A DNA stretch of 64,000 nt from Geobacter sp. UBA2189. GTDB lineage: Bacteria; Desulfobacterota; Desulfuromonadia; Geobacterales; Pseudopelobacteraceae. Where the stretch lies: positions 1-64,000 of the forward strand of contig DCVL01000049.1 in the NCBI GenBank assembly GCA_002328035.1, read 5' to 3'. Shown here one piece after another: positions 27,282-37,078 of this stretch. Within the stretch, counting starts at the first letter, position 1, and each line of letters starts with the position of its first letter. A program made the translations under genes and the position numbers. Under the pieces are notes generated by a model. It was not told the DNA's origin. It did not search any database and worked only from the letters and a program-made list of their open reading frames with translations.

Positions 27282-28162
27282 TTAACTATCTCCGTACCTA
27301 TCCCTACATCGGTAAAAATTTCAAGCAATACGGCATGTTCTACTCTGCCGTCAATTATATGTGCCTTTTTAACTCCGTCCCTTAGTGCATCAGCACAACA
27401 TGCTACCTTCGGGATCATCCCTCCGGTAATGGCCTCTTCCTCGATAAGCCTGTGCATCTCTGATACACAGATCGCCGGAATCAATTTTTTATTAGCATCC
27501 AGTACGCCAGGTGTATCAGTCAGCAATATCAGCTTCTCAGCATTAAGCGCTGCGGCAACCCGCCCTGCAACAACATCGGCATTTATATTGTAGCTCTCTC
27601 CCTCAATCCCAACCCCTACAGGTGCAAGAACAGGCAGATAACCACCCTGTTCAAGGGTCTTTATCAGATCCGTATTCACCTTTATTACATCACCCACATA
27701 ACCAATATCTATCTGTTCAACATTACCATTATCCATGGTTATCTCTTGCAGGAGTTTTTTTGATAAAAGCAGATTGCCATCCTTACCGCAAAGTCCGACC
27801 GCTTTACCTCCGTGCTGATTTAGAAAACCAACCACCTCTTTATTCACCTGTCCGACTAGCACCATCTCAACTACAGACATGGTCTCGCTGTCAGTTACAC
27901 GCATACCTCGCACAAACTCCGATACAATACCGTAACGTTTCAGTGTCTCGTTTATCTGTGGCCCTCCGCCATGGACAATAACGGTATTAATCCCCAAAGA
28001 CTTCAGCATTATAACATCCAAGGCAAAAGATTCCTTTAGCCTTTCGTCTGACATGGCGTGTCCGCCATACTTTATGACGAATGTCCTGCCTGAAAAACGC
28101 CTGATGTAAGGAAGCGCCTCCATCAGAGTATTTGCTTTATCTATCAGATGCTTCAATATCAA
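27278..28162 (-). CDS. argB: Acetylglutamate kinase
   Basis: Phosphorylates N-acetylglutamate, usually the arginine-regulated step. The 294-residue protein has the N-terminal FVIKYGGHAMSDERL, the GGGPQIN loop (VIVHGGGPQINETLK) and LLLTDTPGVL. The N-terminal helix before the core (LIDKANTLMEALPYIRRF) is of the type found in arginine-inhibited hexameric enzymes, so feedback inhibition is likely. It starts 7 bp after alaS. Confidence 0.97.
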   Translation of the reverse strand: MILKHLIDKANTLMEALPYIRRFSGRTFVIKYGGHAMSDERLKESFALDVIMLKSLGINTVIVHGGGPQINETLKRYGIVSEFVRGMRVTDSETMSVVEMVLVGQVNKEVVGFLNQHGGKAVGLCGKDGNLLLSKKLLQEITMDNGNVEQIDIGYVGDVIKVNTDLIKTLEQGGYLPVLAPVGVGIEGESYNINADVVAGRVAAALNAEKLILLTDTPGVLDANKKLIPAICVSEMHRLIEEEAITGGMIPKVACCADALRDGVKKAHIIDGRVEHAVLLEIFTDVGIGTEIVK

Positions 28163-28169
28163 TCTCCTC

Positions 28170-30800
28170 CTAGAGAATCATCCCTGCTGCTGCTGCCAGT
28201 GCTTCAGGCAGCTTTTGAGGTTCACTTCCACCTGCCTGTGCCAGCTCCGGCTTGCCGCCACCTCGCCCTCCAACAATAGGGGCAAGCTTTCCGACCAGTT
28301 CACCGGCCTTGTAGCGATCAGTCAGATCTTTTGTAACTGCTACCAGAAGGTTAGCCTTGCCTTCAAGCTCTGCGCCCAGAACAAGGATTCCTGAAGAGAT
28401 CCTGTCTCGCAACTGATCTGCCATATCACGCAGAGCCTTGATATCCGTCACCTGAACCTGTGTTACAAGCAGGCTCACTCCGTTTATCTGTTGAATCTTG
28501 TCCAGCAGATTGCCAGACTGAGCAGCGTTCAACCTCCCGGTCAATGCCTCAACTTCCCTCTGAAGGTCACGTTGGCGTTCAACAAGTTTTTCAATCCGTT
28601 CAAAAAGCTTGCTGCTATCTGCCTTAAGCAGTTCAGCTACTGCTCTTCTCTCTTCTTCCAGCTGACTCACAAAATTCAATGCTTTAAAACCGGTAGTTCC
28701 CTCTATTCTCCTTACCCCTGCGGCAATACCGGATTCAGAGAGGATCTTGAAAAGACCTATATCTCCGGCGGCCTGGACATGAGTACCACCACAGAGTTCG
28801 GCACTGACATCTCCAACCCTGACCACCCTGACAACATCACCATATTTTTCATCAAACAGGGCTGTAGCTCCGCTATCAACAGCTTCCTGCATCGCCATTT
28901 CTCGAACTGTAAGGGGGGCATTATCCATAATCCAGCCATTTACCAGCTCCTCAACCTGTCTTATCTCTTCCAGAGTCATGCCGGTAAAATGGGTAAAGTC
29001 AAAGCGCAGTCGTTCAGGATCCACCATAGAACCAGCCTGCTTGATATGCTCCCCCAGAACCGTTCGCAATGCAGCCTGCAAAAGGTGAGTAGCTGTATGA
29101 TTACGAGCAGTTGCACGGCGTTCATCAACCGCAACGGTCAGATTAACCGCATCTCCTGTCTTTAAAACCCCTTCCTTTACCAGCGCATGATGAATAACAA
29201 GATCCTTGAACGGACGGGAAGTGGCAACCACCTCAAGGTGAGCACTGCCTGAGGAGATAATGCCGGTATCACCGGCCTGTCCACCAGACTCACCATAAAA
29301 AGGGGTTGTTTCACAGACAAGGTCAATCTGGTCACCGGCAGTGGCTGATTGCTGTTCAACACCATTTCTTAACAATACAGTAACCGGAGAAAAGGCGGTT
29401 AATGATCCATACCCGACAAAGCTGGTACGGATTCCACGGTTATGCAATTCCTTGTATATATCTGCAATCCCTGCAACACCTGACCCCTTCCAGTTCTCGC
29501 GTCCAAGTTCACGCTGACGCTGCATACATGACTCAAATCCTGCCTCATCAACGGTAAAACCTTCCGCCCTTACAATATCTTCAGTAAGATCTACCGGAAA
29601 ACCAAATGTATCGTACAGCTTGAACAGTGTTTCACCCTGTATTACACTGGCACCGCTACTCCGCAGGGATGAAACCTCATCATTCAGGATTGCAAGTCCG
29701 CGATCAAGGGTCTCGTTGAAACGCTCCTCCTCAGCAAGTACAACCTTCTTTATATATGACTCACGTTCAGCCAGTTCAGGGTAGGCATCACCCATCATCT
29801 CTCTTACAGCATCCACCATCTTGCAGAGGAGCGGCTCTGCAACACCAAGCATCTTGGCATGACGCGCTGCACGACGCATTATCCTGCGAAGCACATAGCC
29901 ACGTCCTTCGTTACTTGGAAGAGCCCCATCGCAGATCAGGAAGGTAACAGCGCGGCAATGATCGGCAATGACCCTCATTGAGATGCTGTCCTTTTCATTT
30001 TCACCGTACTTCTTGTTGCTGTGCCGCTCTATATGACGGATTATCCCCTGAAGCAGATCCGTATCGTAATTGGAATGCACCCCCTGCATTACGGTAGTGA
30101 TCCGCTCAAGACCCATTCCTGTATCTACCGCAGGTTTTGGCAAAGGATGCAGAACTCCATCAGCTGTGCGATTGAACTGCATAAAGACATTGTTCCAGAT
30201 CTCCATGTAACGATCACAATCACACCCGACAGCACAATCGGGAGAGCCACATCCCACCCCTGGGCCGTTGTCCCAGAATATCTCGGTACATGGACCACAA
30301 GGGCCTGTATCCCCCATAGACCAGAAGTTGTCCTTTTCACCAAACCGGTAGATCCGATCCAGTGGTACCCCTTCCTGGCGGTGCCAGATATCAGCCGCCT
30401 CATCATCATCCGTAAAGACGGTTACATAAAGACGGTTCTTGTCCAGTTTCATCTCTTTGGTCAAAAACTCCCAGGCAAAGGCAATCGCCTCCTTCTTGAA
30501 GTAATCACCAAACGAGAAGTTTCCAAGCATCTCAAAGAAGGTATGATGCCGTGCCGTTCTACCAACGTTTTCCAGGTCATTATGCTTTCCGCCAGCCCTG
30601 ACGCATTTCTGTGATGATGCAGCACGGTAATAACCCCTGTCTTCCATCCCCAGAAAGCAGTCCTTAAACTGGTTCATACCTGCATTTGTAAACATAAGGG
30701 TAGGATCGTTCTGGGGTATCAAACCTGAACTCTGCACAACAACATGGGCACGATCCTCAAAATATTTCAGGAAACGTGCACGGATTTCATTACCTGTCAT
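28170..30800 (-). CDS. alaS: Alanine--tRNA ligase
   Basis: Class II synthetase, 876 residues, the full bacterial length. Aminoacylation domain motifs are present (HHTFFEMLGNFSFGDYF and RAARHAKMLG), followed by the editing domain with HTATHLLQAALR and CGGTHV, whose His and Cys bind zinc and clear mischarged Ser and Gly, then a C-terminal coiled coil and a Gly-rich C-Ala domain (GRGGGKPELAQAGG). It lies downstream of recX and the envelope cluster; in many proteobacteria alaS follows recA-recX directly. Confidence 0.98.
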   Translation of the reverse strand: MTGNEIRARFLKYFEDRAHVVVQSSGLIPQNDPTLMFTNAGMNQFKDCFLGMEDRGYYRAASSQKCVRAGGKHNDLENVGRTARHHTFFEMLGNFSFGDYFKKEAIAFAWEFLTKEMKLDKNRLYVTVFTDDDEAADIWHRQEGVPLDRIYRFGEKDNFWSMGDTGPCGPCTEIFWDNGPGVGCGSPDCAVGCDCDRYMEIWNNVFMQFNRTADGVLHPLPKPAVDTGMGLERITTVMQGVHSNYDTDLLQGIIRHIERHSNKKYGENEKDSISMRVIADHCRAVTFLICDGALPSNEGRGYVLRRIMRRAARHAKMLGVAEPLLCKMVDAVREMMGDAYPELAERESYIKKVVLAEEERFNETLDRGLAILNDEVSSLRSSGASVIQGETLFKLYDTFGFPVDLTEDIVRAEGFTVDEAGFESCMQRQRELGRENWKGSGVAGIADIYKELHNRGIRTSFVGYGSLTAFSPVTVLLRNGVEQQSATAGDQIDLVCETTPFYGESGGQAGDTGIISSGSAHLEVVATSRPFKDLVIHHALVKEGVLKTGDAVNLTVAVDERRATARNHTATHLLQAALRTVLGEHIKQAGSMVDPERLRFDFTHFTGMTLEEIRQVEELVNGWIMDNAPLTVREMAMQEAVDSGATALFDEKYGDVVRVVRVGDVSAELCGGTHVQAAGDIGLFKILSESGIAAGVRRIEGTTGFKALNFVSQLEEERRAVAELLKADSSKLFERIEKLVERQRDLQREVEALTGRLNAAQSGNLLDKIQQINGVSLLVTQVQVTDIKALRDMADQLRDRISSGILVLGAELEGKANLLVAVTKDLTDRYKAGELVGKLAPIVGGRGGGKPELAQAGGSEPQKLPEALAAAAGMIL

Positions 30801-31139
30801 CTATTTATTTCCTTCCTGTGACACCTTGCGTTTTTCAACCAAAGGGAGATCCGTTGGCAGCCATGTCTCGATATAACGCCCATTCTCATCAACCTTGTTT
30901 ACATAACGTTTAACCTCACCGGTCTGGGTATCCAGCAGAAACACTGCCTGCGAGACATATGTCTCCTTGCGCTTCAGGTCAAAGGTGGTATAGCTCCCCT
31001 GAAACAGCTCATATCGACCGGATTCTGAACAGCAGAGATTATCCTTTGAAGCGGGCTTCTGAGGTGAGCTTGCCAGCGCCACAAATGGAAGTGAAAGGGA
31101 TATAAAAAATGCCACTAATTTAACAGAATATTTCTTCAT
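30801..31139 (-). CDS. Small secreted protein of unknown function
   Basis: A 112-residue protein with a clear signal peptide (about residues 1-23, cleaved after ALA). The mature part has a CC pair (DNLCCSESG), a segment resembling an antiparallel sheet (AVFLLDTQTGEVKRYV) and a charged C terminus. The phrase FLLDTQTG(E)V is common in proteins that compare stored values, but gives no function. AAAGGAG supports the ATG at 31139. It lies 10 bp after the FnIII protein and directly abuts alaS, so it probably belongs to the envelope cluster. Confidence 0.7.
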   Translation of the reverse strand: MKKYSVKLVAFFISLSLPFVALASSPQKPASKDNLCCSESGRYELFQGSYTTFDLKRKETYVSQAVFLLDTQTGEVKRYVNKVDENGRYIETWLPTDLPLVEKRKVSQEGNK

Positions 31140-31149
31140 AATAACTCCT

Positions 31150-33375
31150 TTACTCTACTGCCAGAACTGCCGAAGGCTCACTTTCAAGTCCATCAGCATC
31201 TTCCGCCGTAACATAAAACTCTAGCTTGCCAGGCTCTGTTACTCTCCACTCATTGGTCTCAACTGTGGCCAGCTTCTGGCCTCCCATAAAACCTTTCTTG
31301 TAAATATGGTACCGTTTGATATCTACGTTTACCGACTTCTGCCAGACTATGAGACGTGTCGCTTTGTCCCTCATCTGCAATCCATCAACGGATCTCGGCA
31401 ACTGCTTTGTAGCTCCCTTTACAGAATCCGATGCAATACTTGTCAACCCATCCTTATCAACTGCCTGTATTTGGTAAAGATAGGAAACTCCGTCTTTAAG
31501 CTCTGAATCTACCAGCCTGGTATCCGGGCTCCTTTTAAGCTCTTTGAAATCAGATCCAGGCTCCTGCCTGAAAACAATATATTCCTTAATGTCGTTTTCA
31601 GGATTCTTGTCCCACTTGAGTGAAATCCTGCGAGGTTCATTTGAAGAGGCATTCAACCCTTGCGGCTTTGTAGGCAAGGCCTTGGTGGTAGCATTAACCC
31701 TCTCACTCAATGGACTGACCGCTCCACCTGCATTAAATGAGGCAATTATATATGAGTAAGTAAATGCATCCTTAAGAGGTTCTGAATCATCCCTGTAAGC
31801 CCTTTTATCTGCTGTAAGTTCCGCTATTCTTGTTAATTTGTCCTGTCCCTGCTCTCCGCGATAAAGATAAAAGCCGGTCAGCTCGTCGTCAGGCTGGGCA
31901 GCAGAATCCCACGAAAGTGTTACACGTCTCGGTTCTCCCTGAGTAGCAGTCAGCTTAACAGGCACAGGAGGCAGATCCCTGGTAACAGCCGAAACCTCTG
32001 CAGATGCCCCCCCATTCCCCTGTTCTTTGCTTGTCGCAATAATCCGATACCAGTAAGTTGTCTTATCTGTCAGATTATTATCCAGATAGCTCGTTATCTG
32101 GCGATCATTAATGACAGCTATCTCCTTGTAAGACCCTTCCTTAACCGTTGCACGCATTATCCGGTATCCGCTAACTCCGGCAAAAGGATGCACCTGCCAG
32201 GAAATCGGGACACGTCGCACCTTTTGACTCAAAGCAGTCAATCCTCTGGTTTCAGGTGGAGTAGTTACCGAGAGCTGCACAGACTGCTCACTCTCTGCGC
32301 CGGCCTGATTATATGCTGTCATGCTGTACAGGTAGGCTGTTCCATCCTGCAACCCTGAATCTGTAAAAATGGATGGCAGATCTGCAACCCGCGCCACAGG
32401 GGCGAATTCCTTGTCTGAAGCCTTACGGCGATAGATACGAACACCTTTAGGCAAGGTTCGTTCATCAGCACCAGCGCAAGGTCTTTGACGCCATGTTATA
32501 ACAGCGCCTCCAAGAATAGGCTCCAGATTCATAAATATAGGCACAGCAGGGGCCACAGATGTTTCGCCTTTTACAGCGGTAGTCGGCTCACTTGCAACTC
32601 CCCCTTGCCCAATAGAGATTACGCGGTAATAGTACGTCTCATTCAAACGTAGTTGTTCGTCACTATAGGCTGACTCTGTTACTGTGCTTAACATGTTGAA
32701 TGGCCCCTGCATTGCAGCGGCGCGTTGCACCATATAACCAACTATCCTTGCTGGTTCAGAGTGTTTCCAACTCAGGCGGATTGTGTTGGTTGAACCAACC
32801 GCCTCAAGTCCCTCAGCCGGCCTGAGCGGCTTTGACAAAATTGAACTATCCGCTGGAGCAACGACAGTATAAGCTGCATCTTTGATCCTGACTGCGAGCT
32901 GCTGTAAAATTCTTGGGGCATCAGCCTCATTCATCCTAAGCTTTTCCGTTAACAAAAATTTCTGGGTTCGCAGACCAAGCGCACTGATTTCGAGAAGCAT
33001 CCCTTGTGGTTGACTTGCAACTGTGCCGTTCACAAGAAATTCAGCTCCAAGCCTTGCACCCAGACGTTGCAACTGCTCCCTGCCAATCAGATCAGATCTT
33101 ATCCCTTCCAGCTCCATTGCCCCCTCAAGCCTCTTACGTTCGATAACCTCAAAGGCTCCGGTACGATCTAGTTCATTTAACAAGACAGTGGTAAGATATT
33201 CGGTAAAGGCCATCGCCTCAATATTGCCAGCCACAAATGGAACACAGCCCAATTTTGACTTGAGACGCTGTTCGCCAGCATTCGCCGTTCTCCCCTGTAT
33301 CAGAAGAATGGCCATTACCGACAGACAACCTATCATCATAAGGCTGAATATTTTGGCTCTTTTGAAAATCACCAT
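31150..33375 (-). CDS. Exported protein with CsgG-like N domain and about six fibronectin III modules
   Basis: A 741-residue protein with an N-terminal signal peptide or anchor (residues 9-33). Residues 38-165 resemble the N-terminal part of CsgG/TolB-N type domains (FTEYLTTVLLNELDRTGAFEVIERKRLEGAM and GAEFLVNGTVA). From about residue 185 to the end, roughly six FnIII modules of ~90 residues follow, each with the WxY/YxYxI strand pattern (for example TYYYRVISIGQGG, TYWYRIIATSKE, SYLYQIQAVDKDG). It is co-directional with and 23 bp after the CsgG lipoprotein gene. I infer a periplasmic or outer-membrane complex; no function is known to me. Confidence 0.7.
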   Translation of the reverse strand: MVIFKRAKIFSLMMIGCLSVMAILLIQGRTANAGEQRLKSKLGCVPFVAGNIEAMAFTEYLTTVLLNELDRTGAFEVIERKRLEGAMELEGIRSDLIGREQLQRLGARLGAEFLVNGTVASQPQGMLLEISALGLRTQKFLLTEKLRMNEADAPRILQQLAVRIKDAAYTVVAPADSSILSKPLRPAEGLEAVGSTNTIRLSWKHSEPARIVGYMVQRAAAMQGPFNMLSTVTESAYSDEQLRLNETYYYRVISIGQGGVASEPTTAVKGETSVAPAVPIFMNLEPILGGAVITWRQRPCAGADERTLPKGVRIYRRKASDKEFAPVARVADLPSIFTDSGLQDGTAYLYSMTAYNQAGAESEQSVQLSVTTPPETRGLTALSQKVRRVPISWQVHPFAGVSGYRIMRATVKEGSYKEIAVINDRQITSYLDNNLTDKTTYWYRIIATSKEQGNGGASAEVSAVTRDLPPVPVKLTATQGEPRRVTLSWDSAAQPDDELTGFYLYRGEQGQDKLTRIAELTADKRAYRDDSEPLKDAFTYSYIIASFNAGGAVSPLSERVNATTKALPTKPQGLNASSNEPRRISLKWDKNPENDIKEYIVFRQEPGSDFKELKRSPDTRLVDSELKDGVSYLYQIQAVDKDGLTSIASDSVKGATKQLPRSVDGLQMRDKATRLIVWQKSVNVDIKRYHIYKKGFMGGQKLATVETNEWRVTEPGKLEFYVTAEDADGLESEPSAVLAVE

Positions 33376-33398
33376 ACCGAATCACCCCACCAAAAAAT

Positions 33399-35381
33399 CT
33401 ATTGTTTTTCAGAAGATCTCAGGAACTGCTCTATCCCTCTTCTGGACTGCAGAGAGATCTGGCTATTAACATTTTTCACCTCTTCGGATACAATTGCATC
33501 CATATACCGTTCCAGCACTTGATCCCCTCCACCTTTCTTAGCCAACATCTCGGCAGATTGCAGATATGACGCCTGCCTGTTCTGGAATCTGGAAAGAACC
33601 AGGTGTCCCAACTCGCCAATCCCGTCATCCACTGCTTTTTCAAGCAGAACGGCGTCAGAAGGCAACTCCATAGGATCAAAGGGAATCTTTGCAAACTCAA
33701 CCCCTTCTGAATATTTATCCGCAGCCTCTTTCCGGCTTTTTATGGTTGTTGTAATAACCACTTCTCCAGATTCAACATCTATAACTCTAAAAGAAATTGC
33801 TACATTAGCAGTTTTTTTCTGCGCGCCTACCTTATACTTGACTGTTTCACGGATATCCTCCTCAATAAGCGGAGGAGGAGCCACTGCCATCTCTTCCTTA
33901 TTGGGGGTCGGATGAGTCAGCAGCCAGCTCTGATAGGCCGGATTTGGTATCTGCTTTTTGGCAACCACTACGTTCACCATCTTGGAGCCTTCTTCCACAC
34001 TCTTCTCAACGTTATATTGCAGCACACTACCGAAGATAAAGATGTCGGTTCCCTTCAATTTTCCAGTCTTCTTGGCTGTTTCAATATCATAGAGACCGGC
34101 CTGACCAAACTCTATCTCCTTTATTATTGCCCCCAAAACGTCACGTGCCAGTATCTTCACATCACTGCTTGCGTTCTTGGTCATATATGAAAGAAGGCTG
34201 TCAGTAACCAGACGACCAGCATCAGTACTATTGCTGGGAGGAGTGAAGTCCATTATAGCTATCTTCTTTACAACACGTTGCCGAAGCTTGTCCTTTAAGA
34301 TCTGGAGCCTCTGGTTGCTTTCCTTGTCAGTCCCGCCAACCTTGATAGAAAGATCAAGCCAATACCAGGCATTTCCCAAGAGGCCTGCTGTTTCCAGCTC
34401 TTGGGACTTGACCGCCATATTAGAGGCAAGCTGTCTTCGCAGTTCAGCCCCTTCCGAATCATTAAAAAGTGACGGGGAAAACTGGATTCCTGACTGTAGT
34501 GTCAGGTATGCGCTGTACAGCTGTTTTTTACCAAGCTGTACCTGCCCCTGCTGCAACATCTTTTGCGCCCCCTGTTTTTTCAGCTCATCCATCCTGGACT
34601 GCAGGTTTTTATCAGGTTGAAGCGACTGAGCCTTCCGCAAATAGTTGGAGGCTTCCTGCCACTTCTGGTTTTTTGAACTCTTTTCAGCCTTTTCAAACCA
34701 TGCTCCAGCTGTATTTTTAGACTTGGCATCTTTAAGCAAAGTGGCTACCTGCTGGTTATTCGGCTGAATTGCCAACGCCTGTTCAAGATTGGATATCATC
34801 CCGTCCAGGTCATCCTCGGCGCGCATGCGATCCGCCTCTTTCAGATAGTGCGCCATAGCTGCACTTTCAGTCTGAGGAAGCTTCAACATCAGATCAAGAT
34901 AGCCCGGATAAAACTGTCGGATCTCCCTCAGCTTGTTAATAGCTGAAGGCCAGTCTTTAATCTCGGCAGCCTTTACTGAATCGGCATATAAGAGCTCAGC
35001 CCTTTTCAGCAAGCCATCCATCTGAGCCTTTACGGATATTGCAAGAGCCTTGGCATCACTGCTGGAAGGATCGGCCTTCAAGGCCTTGTCAACATCAAGT
35101 TGAGCCGAACGCAGCTGTTCATATCCAGGATTCCCGTTCTGCAACTTTTTACGCCCCTGCTCCACAAAACGTGAAGCTGCGGTTGTTCTGGCCGAGGCCA
35201 GGGTTGAGCGGTATTCCTGATTATCCTGTTCTTTTGTAATAGCCTCTTCGTACAGAGTAATAGCTTCATCTACACGTCCCTGGCGCTCCAGCTGTCGTCC
35301 AAGCTCGAAACTATCTCTACCAGGCTGATTGCAGCCAGCAAGTATAACCACTAAACCAATTACCAAAAGTATACGTTTCAT
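33399..35381 (-). CDS. Lipoprotein with TPR-type repeats and a CsgG-family domain
   Basis: A 660-residue protein. The signal peptide ends in the lipobox VILAGC, so Cys17 is lipidated. Residues 20-350 are helical repeats of TPR type (RQGRVDEAITLYEEAI, DDLDGMISNLEQALAIQPNN, QKWQEASNYLRKAQSLQPD). Residues ~371-600 form a CsgG-like domain (KKIAIMDFTPP at the start, TDIFIFGSVLQ, then VAISFRVIDVESGEVV). CsgG itself is the outer-membrane channel of curli secretion; related proteins such as FlgO belong to flagellar outer rings. The ATG overlaps the stop of the preceding gene (ATGA). Confidence 0.75.
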   Translation of the reverse strand: MKRILLVIGLVVILAGCNQPGRDSFELGRQLERQGRVDEAITLYEEAITKEQDNQEYRSTLASARTTAASRFVEQGRKKLQNGNPGYEQLRSAQLDVDKALKADPSSSDAKALAISVKAQMDGLLKRAELLYADSVKAAEIKDWPSAINKLREIRQFYPGYLDLMLKLPQTESAAMAHYLKEADRMRAEDDLDGMISNLEQALAIQPNNQQVATLLKDAKSKNTAGAWFEKAEKSSKNQKWQEASNYLRKAQSLQPDKNLQSRMDELKKQGAQKMLQQGQVQLGKKQLYSAYLTLQSGIQFSPSLFNDSEGAELRRQLASNMAVKSQELETAGLLGNAWYWLDLSIKVGGTDKESNQRLQILKDKLRQRVVKKIAIMDFTPPSNSTDAGRLVTDSLLSYMTKNASSDVKILARDVLGAIIKEIEFGQAGLYDIETAKKTGKLKGTDIFIFGSVLQYNVEKSVEEGSKMVNVVVAKKQIPNPAYQSWLLTHPTPNKEEMAVAPPPLIEEDIRETVKYKVGAQKKTANVAISFRVIDVESGEVVITTTIKSRKEAADKYSEGVEFAKIPFDPMELPSDAVLLEKAVDDGIGELGHLVLSRFQNRQASYLQSAEMLAKKGGGDQVLERYMDAIVSEEVKNVNSQISLQSRRGIEQFLRSSEKQ

Positions 35382-36571
35382 TTTCTGCGCCCTCCTTTAG
35401 TGGGACGTCCCTGCCATACCGCCTGCACCTGACCGGTTGAATATCCGGTAATCCTTATCTTTCCGTCATCTGAAGCAAATGCCGTCAACTCATCTATTAC
35501 CTCTTTAAAAGAGCCTGTAACATCGAGATCCAGACGGAGTTTATGATCCCTGTATCCACGATCGTGCAGATTTTCAACTCGCCCAATTCTTTCTTTAAGA
35601 TCTTCCTGAAACTGTAGGCCCAGTTTTTGAGGGATCCCATGCACCGTAAGCTTAAGGGTTCTTATCCCAGTCAATCGTTTCGTCCAGGCAGCAATTATCT
35701 GGCGATTAAGGGATTCGGCAATTTCAACGGCAGCCTTTTGCAGAGCTTCCGTACCGGCCGCAGCAGGATTTACATTCAGCTCTTTCTGGCTTGAGGCAAC
35801 TGTGGCCAGAAGCTCACCGGTATCCACCTCAATGGCACGGCAGGTTGCAGAAACCTGAACAGGACGCAGATTAGTGCCGCTCAAGGCTGGTGCAGGGCGC
35901 GCAACGGCTTGGCCTGTTATCACTACCTCTGCTCCACCAGCAGCTGCGGCACGTACCACTGCATCAGCATGATCCCCGCCAGACCTTGCAGCCTCTTTAT
36001 CTACAGCAAGCATAACCTGACGATCAACCAAAGAGTAGCCGCGCTTGCCGAGTGTACTCACCAGATGGTTTTCAATCAGTCCGCCTGGCCTTGAATGGGA
36101 ATCGCCATTACTCTCCAGTACAACCACTGCTATGCGCGGCTTGCCCATCTTCCTTATCAGCAATCCGGCGTCATCCAGACCCTGCTCAAGTTTATAACGG
36201 GAAACAGAGACAAAAAGTTTAATCCGGTAGGCGTCAGACTCTACCTTTTCATCCAGTATCCGATAGGTCTTGATGAAACCCCTGCTCTTTGCATAGATCC
36301 TGTCATTTAAAAGTTCGGAATCCCTGACCACTGTCTTTGACTCAACAGCCACGCCAACCACCTGCTCAACCGCAAGCCTGAAGGCGTTATGCATGGCTGC
36401 CTCACGAGCCTGATCCTTACGTCCTCCAACAATCGAAGCATAACCTTCAACCTCTACCGCTCCGCCGACTTGTTCAGCAGTTACAGGTGAGGCAAGAAGG
36501 AAAATGAAAATAATGTTAAAGAGCAGAACTGATAAAACAGCAGAACGAAATCTAACTACTCTTTCTGTCAT
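35378..36571 (-). CDS. Exported FlgT/LPP20-like envelope protein
   Basis: A 397-residue protein with a signal peptide (cleavage near VTAEQ). The mature N terminus (VEGYASIVGG, AREAAMHNAFRLAVEQVVGVAVES) closely fits the FlgT N-terminal domain family, followed by a middle domain with KPRIAVVVLES and GAEVVITGQA, resembling the CsgG/TolB-N fold. In Vibrio FlgT forms the H-ring of sodium-driven flagella with FlgO and FlgP; here no flagellar genes are present. GGAGG precedes the ATG at 36571; a TTG at 36583 is in frame but overlaps that site. First gene of the envelope cluster. Confidence 0.65.
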   Translation of the reverse strand: MTERVVRFRSAVLSVLLFNIIFIFLLASPVTAEQVGGAVEVEGYASIVGGRKDQAREAAMHNAFRLAVEQVVGVAVESKTVVRDSELLNDRIYAKSRGFIKTYRILDEKVESDAYRIKLFVSVSRYKLEQGLDDAGLLIRKMGKPRIAVVVLESNGDSHSRPGGLIENHLVSTLGKRGYSLVDRQVMLAVDKEAARSGGDHADAVVRAAAAGGAEVVITGQAVARPAPALSGTNLRPVQVSATCRAIEVDTGELLATVASSQKELNVNPAAAGTEALQKAAVEIAESLNRQIIAAWTKRLTGIRTLKLTVHGIPQKLGLQFQEDLKERIGRVENLHDRGYRDHKLRLDLDVTGSFKEVIDELTAFASDDGKIRITGYSTGQVQAVWQGRPTKGGRRK

Positions 36572-36610
36572 TTTCCCCTCCAATCCGATTCAACTCATGC
36601 CCTGGAACGG

Positions 36611-37078
36611 CTATCCACTTGTTAGCAGATTACGTATAACATCAAGGCCATATCCACGCCTCTGTAAAAAACCCGCAATACGGCGCTTTTCCCTCTCATC
36701 CAAATCTCTGGAGCCAACTCCGGGATAACGACGACGCACAAGATTTCCAGCCTTTTCGAGCTCGGTCTCTTGTTCAACAGGGACACTCTGAAGCAACTCA
36801 TCGATCAACTCTGCAGGAAATCCACGCCGGTACATCTCCTGACGCAAGCGATAACCGGTAAATCTCCCGCTTTCCCTTGCGGAAGCAATAAAGCGTTCAC
36901 CAAATCTTTTGTCCTGAAGAAAACCTTCCCTTATCAGACGTTCAACAGCAGCCTCAACCTGAGCCTCAGAGAAACGACGCACCAGCTTGCGGAAAAGCAA
37001 ACCAGCCGTACAATCTTGACGGGTCAGCATCCTTAGCCCTGCCAGATAGCAGGCATTTAGCTGGTCAGAATCGGTCAA
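36611..37078 (-). CDS. recX: Regulatory protein RecX
   Basis: Small inhibitor and modulator of RecA filaments; 155 residues built of three-helix repeats, with family patterns RMLTRQDCTAGLLFRKLVRRF, FIASARESGRFTGYRLRQEMYRRG and KRRIAGFLQRRGYGLDVI. It begins at a TTG inside the last codons of pilT (14-bp overlap), so its translation is probably coupled to pilT rather than directly to recA as in most species. Confidence 0.9.
   Translation of the reverse strand: MTDSDQLNACYLAGLRMLTRQDCTAGLLFRKLVRRFSEAQVEAAVERLIREGFLQDKRFGERFIASARESGRFTGYRLRQEMYRRGFPAELIDELLQSVPVEQETELEKAGNLVRRRYPGVGSRDLDEREKRRIAGFLQRRGYGLDVIRNLLTSG

Noticed and set aside
28491..29165. Plus-strand open frame of 224 codons opposite alaS
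   Set aside because: Antisense to the conserved AlaS editing domain; composition is that of a reverse-strand shadow.
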